DNA of 64,000 nt, from assembly GCF_008831305.1 (NCBI RefSeq), contig NZ_ML708617.1, positions 1-64,000 of the forward strand. The letters run 5' to 3'. Positions 1 to 7,908 of this stretch are shown piece after piece (the first letter of the stretch is position 1; each line of letters starts with the position of its first letter). A program made the translations under genes and the position numbers. The DNA is from Kocuria coralli. Its GTDB lineage: Bacteria; Actinomycetota; Actinomycetes; Actinomycetales; Micrococcaceae. A model generated the notes under the pieces. That model was given only the letters and a program-made list of their open reading frames with translations, was not told the DNA's origin and searched no databases.

Positions 1-306
1 TCGGACCGAGGATCCCAGTTCCGGTCGCGCAAATTCGTGCAGACGCTGAACCGTCATCACCTCATCGGGTCGATGGGGAAAGTCGGTGCCGCCGGCGACA
101 ATGCGGCGATGGAGTCCTTCTTCGCCCTGCTGCAGAAGAACGTCCTGGACCGGAAGCGGTGGCGGACCCGCGACGAGCTGCGGATCGCGATCGTCACCTG
201 GATCGAACGCAAGTATCACCGCCGCCGTCGACAGGCCCGTCTGGGTCGATTGACCCCCATCGAATACGAGACCATCATGAACCCCGCCGTGAGCCTCGCG
301 GCCTAA
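1..306 (+). CDS. IS3-family transposase OrfB, C-terminal part (partial)
   Basis: Frame 1 is open from the first base and gives 101 residues beginning SDRGSQF, the second catalytic aspartate motif of the IS3 integrase core. The catalytic glutamate follows in AAMESFF with exactly 35 residues between D and E, the DD35E spacing of the family. The C-terminus (RRRRQARLGRLTPIEYE) is the standard end of IS3 OrfB. The protein catalyses strand cleavage and transfer for the element. The 5' part of the gene lies outside the window, so it cannot be said whether the element is intact. Confidence 0.85.
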   Translation, partial: SDRGSQFRSRKFVQTLNRHHLIGSMGKVGAAGDNAAMESFFALLQKNVLDRKRWRTRDELRIAIVTWIERKYHRRRRQARLGRLTPIEYETIMNPAVSLAA

Positions 307-340
307 CACCCCAACTGTCACCTAACGGTGCGGCAGTCCC
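1..340 (+). mobile_element. 3' end of an IS3-family insertion sequence (left part outside the window)
   Basis: The window opens inside an IS3-family transposase gene. The stop is at 304-306, followed by a short tail that probably ends at about 340 with GGTGCGGCAGTCCC, which resembles the right terminus of actinobacterial IS3 elements. The left end is not in the window, so the inverted repeat and the target duplication cannot be checked and the right boundary is approximate. The next gene starts at 381, so the element abuts the symporter gene and may influence its expression. Confidence 0.6.
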
Positions 341-380
341 TCATCTCCGGAGCGGGTGTCACCGGTCTACGGAGACCTAC

Positions 381-1865
381 ATGGAACTGCTTTCAACCAT
401 CAGCAACTGGGTGTGGACGCCGATGGCGTACTTCGCCCTCGGCCTCGGTTTGTTCTTCACCTGGCTCACGCGGGGAGTTCAGTTCCGGCGACTGCCGGAC
501 ATGATCAAACAGCTGCGTACGGGCAAGGCAGAGGAGGGCGGTCTGTCCTCCTTCCAGACGCTGGCGCTCACGCTCTCCAGTCGCGTCGGCGTGGGCAGCG
601 TCGCCGGTGTCGCGACAGCCATCGCCGCCGGCGGGCCCGGCGCGTTGTTCTGGATGGCCGTCACCGGTCTGCTCTGCTCCACCGCGGCTTATGCCGAGGC
701 CGTTCTGGCCCAGACGTACAAGCGGCGCGTTCGCGGTGAGGACCGCGGCGGCATGCCGTACTACGTCAAGTACGGCCTCAAGGCCCCCTGGCTGGCGGTG
801 ATTCTCGCGACGCTGGCCCTCGTCGGCTACGGATTCGTGTTCCCCGGTATCCAGGCCAACAACATCGCCTCCAGTGCCCAGCTCGCCTTCGGCCTGGACC
901 CCTGGATCACCGGCGCGGCGATCACCGCCCTGCTGGCCGTGGTCATCCTCGGCGGCACGAAGCGGATCGTCAACGTGGCCCAGGCCGTGGTGCCCTTCAT
1001 GGCCATCGGCTACATGCTGACCGCCGTCGTGATCATCGTGGTGGACATCGAGGACGTCCCGGCCGCCCTCTGGACCATCGTCGCCTCCGGTATGGGCATC
1101 GACGCGGTCTTCGGCGGCCTCATCGGCTACGCCGTGGCCTGGGGCGTGCGCCGGGCCATCTTCGCCTCCGCCACGGGCCTGGGCGAGGGCACCTTCGCCG
1201 CTGCAGCCGCACGAGCCTCCCACCCGGGCAAGCAGGGCATCATCCAGGCGTTCAGCATCTACATCGACGTGCTCCTGGTCTGCATGGCGACGGGCCTGAT
1301 GATCATCCTGACCAACAGCTACCACGTGATCGATCACATCCGCGGCGGGTTCCTGGTCGACCACGTTCCCGGCAGCGTCGCCGGCCCGAACTTCGTCCAG
1401 AACGCGATCGAGGTGACGCTGCCGGGCTGGGGTCCGACCTTCGTCGCGGTCGCCGTCTTCATGTTCGCCTTCACGTCCCAGATCTTCTTCTACGTCGCCA
1501 CCACCAACCTCGTCTTCCTCCTGGGGGAGAAGTCCAACCGGTGGCTGGAGGGCCTGCTCAAGGTGGGTGCCCTGACCATCTCCTTCGTCGGCGCCATGAT
1601 CAGCGCCGACATGATGTGGGCCATCGGCGATATCGGATACGGACTCATCGCCTGGGTCAACCTGTGCAGCGTGATGCTCCTGATCCCCGTCGTACGCAAG
1701 ATCGTCCGCGACTACGACCGGCAGCGCGCACTCGGCGTGGACCCGACCTTCGATCCTCAGGAACTCGGTATCACCGGAGCGGATTGGTGGGAGGAGCGGA
1801 TCCAGGAGGAACGGGTCAAGAAGGGGCAGGGCGAGAGGGTCGCCAGCCCCACGACCGAGCATTGA
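381..1865 (+). CDS. sodium:alanine/glycine symporter (AGCS family)
   Basis: This 494-residue polytopic membrane protein should import alanine or glycine with sodium. The family signature is visible at about residues 65-95 (SSRVGVGSVAGVATAIAAGG, followed by GALFWMAVTG), and hydrophobic segments run along the whole length. The chosen ATG at 381 has GGAG at 371-374; reading further upstream would enter IS3-derived sequence. A universal stress protein gene follows after 57 nt and a binding lipoprotein after that, so the three may be co-transcribed. The substrate is inferred from the family; glutamine or another small amino acid is possible. Confidence 0.85.
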   Translation: MELLSTISNWVWTPMAYFALGLGLFFTWLTRGVQFRRLPDMIKQLRTGKAEEGGLSSFQTLALTLSSRVGVGSVAGVATAIAAGGPGALFWMAVTGLLCSTAAYAEAVLAQTYKRRVRGEDRGGMPYYVKYGLKAPWLAVILATLALVGYGFVFPGIQANNIASSAQLAFGLDPWITGAAITALLAVVILGGTKRIVNVAQAVVPFMAIGYMLTAVVIIVVDIEDVPAALWTIVASGMGIDAVFGGLIGYAVAWGVRRAIFASATGLGEGTFAAAAARASHPGKQGIIQAFSIYIDVLLVCMATGLMIILTNSYHVIDHIRGGFLVDHVPGSVAGPNFVQNAIEVTLPGWGPTFVAVAVFMFAFTSQIFFYVATTNLVFLLGEKSNRWLEGLLKVGALTISFVGAMISADMMWAIGDIGYGLIAWVNLCSVMLLIPVVRKIVRDYDRQRALGVDPTFDPQELGITGADWWEERIQEERVKKGQGERVASPTTEH

Positions 1866-1922
1866 CCTCTTCCGCCTCCTGCCCGCCACACCGCGAGAAC
1901 TAGAGAAAGCGAAGACCCCACC

Positions 1923-2369
1923 ATGGAGTCCGTATTGGTCGGTGTCGACCACAGTGAGCCCTCCCGCCGCGCTCTGCGATTCGCCCTGAAGCGCGCCCGG
2001 GTCAGCGACTGGCGCGTCCACGTCGTTCACGTCATCAACTGGTCACGGTGGTACGACGTACCGACGTTGCCCCAGCTCGAAGGGCGCCCCATCAAGATGA
2101 AAGAGGAGCAGGAGGCCACCGAGAAGACCCTGTTCAAGCCCCTGCTGGAGCTGATGGGCCGGGAGGATCTGCTGGAAGGCCTGGAGCTGACCACGTCGGT
2201 CCACTTCGGGCGCCCGTCGGAGGTGCTGAGCGGCATCGCCGGGGCGGAGGGGTTCGACATCGTCGTCGTGGCCCGTACCGGTGATTGGAACCTCAAGCAG
2301 GCGATCTTCGGGAGCACCGCGAGCCGTCTCGTGCAGCACGCTCCGGTCCCCGTCGTCGTGGTCCCCTGA
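1923..2369 (+). CDS. universal stress protein UspA family
   Basis: This 148-residue single-domain Usp begins MESVLVGVDHSEPSRRALRF, the classic beta1-loop-alpha1 start. The C-terminal nucleotide-binding signature is recognisable as ARTGDWNLKQAIFGSTASRL followed by the hydrophobic end strand VPVVVVP, so it is probably an ATP-binding cytoplasmic Usp. It sits 57 nt after the symporter and 20 nt before the binding-protein gene. Usp proteins next to transporters are often regulatory partners, but that role here is inference. The ATG at 1923 is preceded by a purine-rich GAGAAAGCGAAG stretch that can serve as ribosome binding site. Confidence 0.85.
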   Translation: MESVLVGVDHSEPSRRALRFALKRARVSDWRVHVVHVINWSRWYDVPTLPQLEGRPIKMKEEQEATEKTLFKPLLELMGREDLLEGLELTTSVHFGRPSEVLSGIAGAEGFDIVVVARTGDWNLKQAIFGSTASRLVQHAPVPVVVVP

Positions 2370-2389
2370 CCAACCCAAGGAGAGCAACC

Positions 2390-3271
2390 ATGTTCCGACG
2401 AACTATGGCAGGACTCGCGACGGCGGTCCTTGCGACGGCGGCCCTCGTGGCCTGCAGCAATTACGATTCCGACTCCGTGGCCGAGGACTGCGTGCCCGAG
2501 CATGAGTTCGCGACCGACACCGACGGGATCCTGAAGGTCTCGACGTACTCCCTGCCTCCCTACTCGGAGGTCCTGGACCGGGAGCTGTCGGTCGACGGCA
2601 CCGCCTTCACCGTCGGCGGCACGCTGACGGGGGTCGACGGCGACATCCTGGCCGATTTCGCGGCGACCGAGTGCCTGGAGATCGAGGTCCATTCCACGGC
2701 GGCAGGAGCGGTCCTCTCGACCGTCCAGGCCGGCGGGGCGGATGTCGGTGCCGGCAACTGGTACCGGACCACGGAGCGTGCCGAGATCCTGGACCTGACC
2801 GAGCCGATCTATGCGGATCAGGTGGCCATCATCTCTCCCGACGGGGTCTCCGACTTCGCCCAGCTGCAGGACAAGCGGGTGGGCACCGTGGTGGGTTATC
2901 AGTACGTCGCCGACCTGCGGGACTACTTCGCGGACGGCCTGGTGCTCTACAACTCGCCGCTGACGATGTTCCGTGCCCTGGAGGACGGGGACATCGACGC
3001 CGCGGTCGACACCGTGGGCGTCGGCCGGGAGTTCACGAAGGAGAACGACCTCGTGGTCGAGGCCGCGGAGCCCTTCGACCAGGTCTCCGCGTCGCTCGAG
3101 CCCGGGCAGTCCGCGTTCGTCGTGCAACAGGGCGACGACGATCTACTCGCCGCCCTGAACGCCACGGTCGACCGGCTGCGCGAGAGCGGACGTCTGGCCG
3201 AGATCCTGGAGGAGAACGGCCTGGATCCTTCGGCTGCCGAGCCCGGTGAACCCCGCCTGATCGACGGTTAG
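2390..3271 (+). CDS. amino-acid ABC transporter-type substrate-binding lipoprotein
   Basis: This 293-residue protein has a lipoprotein signal peptide: charged MFRRTM, a hydrophobic core, and the lipobox LVAC with the acylated cysteine at about residue 23. The rest is a periplasmic-binding-protein type 2 fold (SBP family 3), with pieces such as GVDGDILADFA, WYRTTERAEILDLTEPIY and VVGYQYVADL. AAGGAG at 2378-2383 precedes the ATG. No permease or ATPase gene is adjacent, so it either serves a distant ABC transporter or works with the neighbouring symporter and Usp. The ligand is not identifiable. A strong terminator follows 60 nt downstream. Confidence 0.8.
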   Translation: MFRRTMAGLATAVLATAALVACSNYDSDSVAEDCVPEHEFATDTDGILKVSTYSLPPYSEVLDRELSVDGTAFTVGGTLTGVDGDILADFAATECLEIEVHSTAAGAVLSTVQAGGADVGAGNWYRTTERAEILDLTEPIYADQVAIISPDGVSDFAQLQDKRVGTVVGYQYVADLRDYFADGLVLYNSPLTMFRALEDGDIDAAVDTVGVGREFTKENDLVVEAAEPFDQVSASLEPGQSAFVVQQGDDDLLAALNATVDRLRESGRLAEILEENGLDPSAAEPGEPRLIDG

Positions 3272-3330
3272 CACTACGGCCTGCCGGCTTGGCCGAGGTG
3301 CACCGGGCCGGGCCGCAGACCCCAGACAGC

Positions 3331-3368
3331 ACGAAGGCCCCGTCCGGAGAACCGGACGGGGCCTTCGT
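3331..3368. terminator. strong bidirectional hairpin terminator
   Basis: Two perfectly complementary 17-nt arms (3331-3347 and 3352-3368) enclose the tetraloop AGAA. The stem is rich in G and C and begins ACGAAGGCCCC. It lies between the binding-protein gene on plus and the tRNA-Leu on minus and could end transcription from both sides. Confidence 0.85.
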
Positions 3369-3406
3369 GAACTGGTAACGCTCTGTTCCCAGCACTACCT
3401 CATACG

Positions 3407-3490
3407 TGCGCGAGGGGGGAGTTGAACCCCCACGCCCTCTCGGGCACACGGACCTGAACCGTGCGCGTCTGCCTATTCCGCCACTCGCGC
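3407..3490 (-). tRNA. tRNA-Leu (anticodon CAG)
   Basis: On the minus strand an 84-nt class II tRNA begins GCGCGAGTGGCGGAAT and ends with the acceptor complement CTCGCGC plus discriminator A. The D-arm sequence, the anticodon loop GGTTCAGGTCC with anticodon CAG, a long variable arm (GTGCCCGAGAGGGCGT) and the T arm GGGGGTTCAACTCCCCC are all present. The acceptor stem pairs 7/7. CCA is not encoded directly after the discriminator. It reads CUG, the commonest leucine codon in this DNA. Confidence 0.95.
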
Positions 3491-3641
3491 GTGGTGTTCA
3501 ACGGGGACGGATCCCCGCTGGGCAACGACGAACAGCATACCCGTCCCTCGTCTTCTGCGCCAATCGGGAGATCGCGGAGGTGCGGACGACCCGGATGGAG
3601 GGGCGGATGCTGATAGCGGCATGACATCTCACCGTGCTGCC

Positions 3642-3707
3642 GAGTTCACACCGTGCTGCTGAGATCTCACCGCAGAGCGTGTGAACTCAGCAGCACGGTG
3701 TGAACTC
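3642..3707. repeat. long inverted repeat between ydcF-like gene and tRNA-Leu
   Basis: Two perfect 22-nt arms (3642-3663, GAGTTCACACCGTGCTGCTG..., and 3686-3707) are separated by 22 nt. A further partial copy of the same words (CACCGTGCTGC) lies just left at 3629-3640. It lies downstream of the minus-strand ydcF-like gene and may act as its terminator, but its length and internal repetition look more like an intergenic palindromic element. Nothing else is seen in 3500-3738. Confidence 0.7.
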
Positions 3708-3738
3708 GCGCCCGGGCCGCTCGTACCGACGGCGCTCC

Positions 3739-4380
3739 CTAGACGCCGCTCTTGGGTCGCCACGGCAGCTGTGTATCGCACCCGGGCGTGACCCAGGCCT
3801 TGAGGAAGCCCGCGGTCTGGTAGCCGTACTCCCGCCAGGTCGAACGGCTGAGGATCGAATAGTCGTCGTGATAGTCGAAGGTCGGCCACTGCGTCGTGCC
3901 GTCGAAGCACCGGCCGACGATGAGCTGGGCGCGTGCCACGTGCGGGCGGTAGGTCAGCACGATCACGTTCTCCCACCCGCGTTCCTCGGCGAGCTCCCGC
4001 AGCTTGATCGCCTCCCCCTGGGTCGTGGAGGGGTCGGGGGCGAAGCAGATGATCTCGTACGGAAGGTCGTCGTCGCAGAACGGTCGCTCGCGCATGAACT
4101 CCGCATCCGACGGCCAGGTGCCCTCCACCGGATCGGGGGTGGCGACCACGACGGTCGGCGCAATGCCCGAATCCATGAGCCTGGCGGCCTCCTCCACGCG
4201 GGTGGAGTCCGCCGGCCCCAGGACGAACACCGCATCGGCGGGCTGCGGGTTCTCGGTGACCCGGGGATGCAGCAGCACACCCGTGCAGATCAGCACCCAG
4301 GCGCAGGCCAGCGCCACGGCGGAGCCGACGGCGGTCCAGATGACGCGCCGCGGGTACCTGACTAAAATCCTCATCCTCAA
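3739..4380 (-). CDS. YdcF/SanA-like DUF218 protein
   Basis: This 213-residue protein has one N-terminal membrane segment (about residues 12-36) and an extracytoplasmic DUF218 domain. The domain starts at ADAVFVLGPADSTRVEEAARL and continues with TTQGEAIKLRELAEERGWEN and VIVLTYRPHVARA, the typical order of the ElyC/SanA/YdcF family. Members are linked to envelope or surface-polymer metabolism, but the reaction is poorly defined. Two Met codons (MRMR) are possible starts, with GGGGAAGG just upstream. It is divergent from the thioesterase gene at 4497, and the 116 nt between them must hold both promoters. Confidence 0.7.
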   Translation of the reverse strand: MRMRILVRYPRRVIWTAVGSAVALACAWVLICTGVLLHPRVTENPQPADAVFVLGPADSTRVEEAARLMDSGIAPTVVVATPDPVEGTWPSDAEFMRERPFCDDDLPYEIICFAPDPSTTQGEAIKLRELAEERGWENVIVLTYRPHVARAQLIVGRCFDGTTQWPTFDYHDDYSILSRSTWREYGYQTAGFLKAWVTPGCDTQLPWRPKSGV

Positions 4381-4496
4381 CCTTCCCCGGTGGGTTCCCC
4401 CGTAGTCCGCGTAGTGTTTGCCAAGCTGGGTGCGAGGAACACACGCGTGGACGCCCGATGGGATCCAGCCCGAATCATAAGGAGAGTCAGGGGTCG

Positions 4497-5015
4497 ATGA
4501 CGATGCCGGACGCGCTAGATACTTCTCACACTCGTAACCCCCATGACCTGGGCGAAGGCCCGGGGACGGTGGTCGGCATCCCCATGCGGTGGGGCGATAT
4601 GGATCCCTACGGCCACGTGAACAACGTCGAGGTCGTGCGCATCCTGGAAGAGGCCCGCATCGCCGCCTTCGGGATCCCGGTGGGCACGGGCGACCAGGTG
4701 GTTCCCCCGGCCGTGCCCCTTTTCGACACTCTCCCCGTGGGCACCCAGGCCCTGATCGCCGAGCATCGCATCAAATACCTGAAGGCGCTCGAATACCGCA
4801 ACGTCCCGGCTCCCGTGAGGGTATGGGTGGTCAAGGCCGCGGGGGCCGCGCTGATCCTGGGCATCGAGGTCCACGACGCGGCCACCGGGGAGGTCTGCAT
4901 CCGCGCCCATACCCAGCTGGCCCTCTACGATCCGGCCGAGCAGCGCGTTCTGCGGCTCACCGCGCAGCAGCGGGAGGTCCTGGAACCCTGGGGAGGCCCG
5001 CCGCTGTTCCGCTGA
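4497..5015 (+). CDS. acyl-CoA thioesterase (4HBT hotdog family)
   Basis: This 172-residue protein has the 4-hydroxybenzoyl-CoA thioesterase motif RWGDMDPYGHVNNVEVVRIL near residue 35. The aspartate of DxxGHVNN is the usual catalytic residue, and the following helix carries EEAR. Such enzymes hydrolyse acyl-CoA thioesters in the cytoplasm; the acyl specificity is not visible. AAGGAG at 4479-4484 supports the ATG at 4497; a second ATG at 4503 is also possible. It is convergent with the dehydroshikimate dehydratase gene, whose stop is 50 nt away. Confidence 0.85.
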   Translation: MTMPDALDTSHTRNPHDLGEGPGTVVGIPMRWGDMDPYGHVNNVEVVRILEEARIAAFGIPVGTGDQVVPPAVPLFDTLPVGTQALIAEHRIKYLKALEYRNVPAPVRVWVVKAAGAALILGIEVHDAATGEVCIRAHTQLALYDPAEQRVLRLTAQQREVLEPWGGPPLFR

Positions 5016-5066
5016 GGCGTCTTCGGCCTCCCGGGCGCCGGCGTCATCCGGCGACGACGGCGCCGC

Positions 5067-6968
5067 TCACGTGCGCGCCGACCGCAATCTGTACTGGGCC
5101 GCCAGGCGGACCGGGGCGTCCTCCGCTCCGAATCCGCGGTAGCCGCGGCGCTCGACCACTTCCATGAAGACGTCCCCGAGCGTGCGGGTGTAGAAGTGCA
5201 GGAACTCCCCGTGCTCGTCGCGGTCGTAGAGCAGATTCAGCTCGCGCAGCTCGGACACCGTCTCCTCGTCCAGGCCGAAGCGCGTGACCAGGTCCTCGTA
5301 GTAGTTCTCCGGGATCTCCAGGAACTCCAGTCCCCGGTGGATCGCCCGGCGGGCGACCTCCCGGACGTCCTCCGAGGCGAGCGCGATGTGCTCCGGATAT
5401 GCCACACCCACGAACGAGCCCTGCTCGGCGGCCGTGGGGGCCAGGTTCAGGGGGAGCCGGACTGCGTCGTCCGGGCTGCGCATCACCTGCGAGCGCACCA
5501 GCCCTGAGGGCCCGGGAACGTCCTGGGCCGGGGTGGATCCGAGGCCGAGGACCGACGTGTAGAACAGGACGCCCTCGTCGTAGTGCTGCCACCTCTGCGC
5601 CACGTTGACGTGGTCGATGCCGGTGATCAGGTCGCTCGTCCCGAGGGCGTCCTCCTCGACCCCGAACTCGCTCAGCCACCCCGGGGCGCTGCCGTCCGGG
5701 GTGGGACCGAAGAAGATCTCCGTCCCGTCGGGAGCCCAGACGCCCCGGAGGGGAGCCTCGCCGGGCAGCTCATGGCGGGGGACCGGGGCGGACCCGAGAG
5801 CGGTGGACCGCTGGAAGGCGGCGCCGGGATCGGAGAGCTCGAAGCCCAGGCCCGAGACCTCGGCGACGGAATGGGCGTCGGTGCGCTCGCGGGGGTCGAT
5901 GTGGGGCTCGCGCCGCGTGCTCCCGCCGGCCTCCGACACCACGATCCGCGCCGAGCCCTGCAGCCACACCTGGACCTCTTTGCTGCGGTGATGCCCGCCC
6001 AGCCGGAAGCCCAGGCGGTGCAGCAGGCGGGTGGTGTCGCCCAGGTCGGTGGTGCGCAGTTCCACGAAGTCCCATCCGGAGGGCGCGGAGATCGCCGGCA
6101 GCGGCTGCAGCTCGAGCCGGTCCCGGGTCCGTCCGGAGCCGATCTCCGGGGCGAGCGCCGCCCGGGTGCGGTCCTCGAGCCAGCGCAGGGATCGCAGGCC
6201 GTCGACGGCGGTTCGGTGCACGTCGGCCTGGCGGAACGAGTCGTTGAAGATCTCCAGCGAGATCGGTCCGGCGTAACCGGAGCGCACCAGGCGTGCCATC
6301 ACGTCGACCAGGTCGAAGTCGCCTTCGCCGGGGAAGACCCGGTGGTGCCGGGACCAGGAGAGCGGATCCAGGTGCATCAAGGGGGCGTCGGCGAGCTGGA
6401 CGAAGAAGATCCTCCCCGGATCCATCTCCTCGATCGAGGACGGATCGCCCCCCGCCGACAGGATGTGGAAGGAATCGAGGCACGTGCCCACGTGGGGGTG
6501 ATCGGCGGCGAGCACCAGGCGATGGGCGTGGTCGTGCCCGTTGACGTGCGTGCCCCAGGCCAGGGCCTCGTAGGCCAGGCGGATGCCGTGCTCAGCGGCG
6601 ACGTCGCCCATCCGATGCAGCTGCTCGGCCACCAGGTCGTCGTCCGCGACGGCGTCCGGGGAGACGTTGGAGCACACCAGGAGGGTCTCCGTACCCAGGC
6701 GGCCCATGAGATCGCCCGTGCGGTGCAGCCGGCGGAGGGCGTCGTCGAACGCGACCGGATCCAGCTCCACGCCGTTGCGGAACGGCTGGTAGAGGTCCAG
6801 GGACAGGCCGAGGTCGCCGGCGCGCTCGCGCAACTCCTCCGGGGCCGTGGGGGAGACCACGAGGTCCTGGGTGAATATCTCGACGCCGTCGAAACCTGCC
6901 GATGCCACCGCCTCGAGCTTCTCCTCCAGCGTGCCCGACAGGCAGACCGTGGCGATCGAGGTGTGCAT
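5067..6968 (-). CDS. 3-dehydroshikimate dehydratase, QsuB-type (sugar isomerase-like plus HPPD-like domains)
   Basis: This 633-residue fusion has an AP-endonuclease/xylose-isomerase-like TIM barrel at about 1-275. Metal-ligand motifs are seen around EALAWGTHVNGHDHAHR, CLDSFHILS and SLEIFND. It is followed by an HPPD-like pair of VOC domains (about 300-633) with DHV, EHIALASED and MEVVERRGYRGFG, the H-H-E metal set. This order is that of actinobacterial 3-dehydroshikimate dehydratases such as QsuB, which make protocatechuate from dehydroshikimate. AGGAGGAC lies a few nt upstream of the ATG at 6968, deciding the start over upstream codons. No other quinate or shikimate genes are nearby. A pure HPPD is less likely because of the N-terminal domain. 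Confidence 0.8.
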   Translation of the reverse strand: MHTSIATVCLSGTLEEKLEAVASAGFDGVEIFTQDLVVSPTAPEELRERAGDLGLSLDLYQPFRNGVELDPVAFDDALRRLHRTGDLMGRLGTETLLVCSNVSPDAVADDDLVAEQLHRMGDVAAEHGIRLAYEALAWGTHVNGHDHAHRLVLAADHPHVGTCLDSFHILSAGGDPSSIEEMDPGRIFFVQLADAPLMHLDPLSWSRHHRVFPGEGDFDLVDVMARLVRSGYAGPISLEIFNDSFRQADVHRTAVDGLRSLRWLEDRTRAALAPEIGSGRTRDRLELQPLPAISAPSGWDFVELRTTDLGDTTRLLHRLGFRLGGHHRSKEVQVWLQGSARIVVSEAGGSTRREPHIDPRERTDAHSVAEVSGLGFELSDPGAAFQRSTALGSAPVPRHELPGEAPLRGVWAPDGTEIFFGPTPDGSAPGWLSEFGVEEDALGTSDLITGIDHVNVAQRWQHYDEGVLFYTSVLGLGSTPAQDVPGPSGLVRSQVMRSPDDAVRLPLNLAPTAAEQGSFVGVAYPEHIALASEDVREVARRAIHRGLEFLEIPENYYEDLVTRFGLDEETVSELRELNLLYDRDEHGEFLHFYTRTLGDVFMEVVERRGYRGFGAEDAPVRLAAQYRLRSART

Positions 6969-7054
6969 GCGTCCTCCTCCAGCAGGCCGTGTGCCGGGCG
7001 CTACCGCCCGGCACACGCGACCCTAGCAGGGGGCGCGGTTCAGTCCCGGCCGGT

Positions 7055-7690
7055 TCAGCTGGCCCGGCTCAGCGTGGACCCGAAGGCCGCGAGCCAGACG
7101 GTGCTGGAGGTCTGGACCAGGCGGTTCGCGCCCGGCAGGATCCGCCACGACCGCCAGAGGATCTCGTCCTCCTGGTTGCCGAAGACGCACAGCCCGGCGT
7201 CGTCGGCCCGTGCGCGGCTGGTGCCGCCCGCTTTCTCGCCCGCCCTGACCAGCGAGCCGCTGGCGGAGGCGCAGGTGGCCAGGGCGCGTTCCCGCTGCCG
7301 GCGCAGGCCCCGGGGGGAGTGCTCGGTGATCGTGCAGCGCGCCTCGTACAACAGCGAGCCGCTGACCGGATCGTCGCGAAGCTGGCTGATCGGCGGATAG
7401 CAGTCCTGCGTGCCGACGTCGGTGAGGGTCTCCACCCACCGCTGGCCGTCGACGTGCAGGACGACTTGGTGCCCCGTCTCCAGGAGGCGCAGCTCGACGC
7501 TGATCTCCTGGCTCCCGGGCACTTCCACGGTGGCGGACTCTATGGCGGGCAGCAGGTCTGGGCCGGGTTCGAACGTCATGGCCTTGACGTCGCCGGTGGA
7601 CTGCAGAGCGCTGGGTGGTGCCGGTAGCTCGCGGTCCAGGTGGAGGGTGTTCGCTGGCATAGGGGACAGCTCCCCGAATCGAGTGGTCAA
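7055..7690 (-). CDS. hypothetical protein, possibly DUF2617-like
   Basis: This 211-residue soluble protein has no signal peptide or membrane segment. Blocks such as LRLLETGHQVVLHVDGQRWVE, SGSLLYEARCTITEHSPRGL and WRSWRILPGANRLVQTSSTV resemble the actinobacterial DUF2617 family in order and spacing, but this is from memory of the family and uncertain. Function is unknown. It is on the same strand as the aldo/keto reductase, but 218 nt of AT-richer DNA separate them, so it probably has its own promoter. The next Met (residue 11, MPANTLHL) is an alternative start. Confidence 0.55.
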   Translation of the reverse strand: MTTRFGELSPMPANTLHLDRELPAPPSALQSTGDVKAMTFEPGPDLLPAIESATVEVPGSQEISVELRLLETGHQVVLHVDGQRWVETLTDVGTQDCYPPISQLRDDPVSGSLLYEARCTITEHSPRGLRRQRERALATCASASGSLVRAGEKAGGTSRARADDAGLCVFGNQEDEILWRSWRILPGANRLVQTSSTVWLAAFGSTLSRAS

Positions 7691-7908
7691 GAATTCTCCT
7701 CTCCCTGTGCAGGGCGGCCCGGGGAGGTCAGCCTGATGGCGGTCGCCCGCACGTTGGTCATTTGCAAATTACGTGCGCAGGCGAGTCGTCTGCAAGGGAG
7801 TTGCCTGCAAGTTCATGGAACTATTCCATGTTCCCGCAGGTCAGAGGGCATTTTATAATGAGGCAACGATTGCGGCGGGCATGTCTTTTTATGCAACAGT
7901 CCGGACGG
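7691..7908. promoter_or_regulatory. AT-richer intergenic region with a small dyad
   Basis: This stretch has lower GC than its surroundings. It contains a perfect 7-bp dyad CATGGAA-CTA-TTCCATG at 7814-7830, repeated TGCAAG/TTGCAA words at 7760-7810, and on plus TATAAT at 7854-7859, whose complement ATTATA could equally sit in a minus-strand promoter. The likely role is the promoter/operator of the minus-strand gene at 7055-7690. No transcription start can be assigned. Confidence 0.35.

Noticed and set aside
393-2030. Long minus frame opposite the symporter gene
   Set aside because: Same shadow effect; Asp/His/Gly-rich product, no recognisable fold, no ribosome binding site.
7851-7860. TATAAT on plus at 7854 considered as a promoter
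   Set aside because: It faces into the antisense of the aldo/keto reductase and has no convincing -35 at the right distance.
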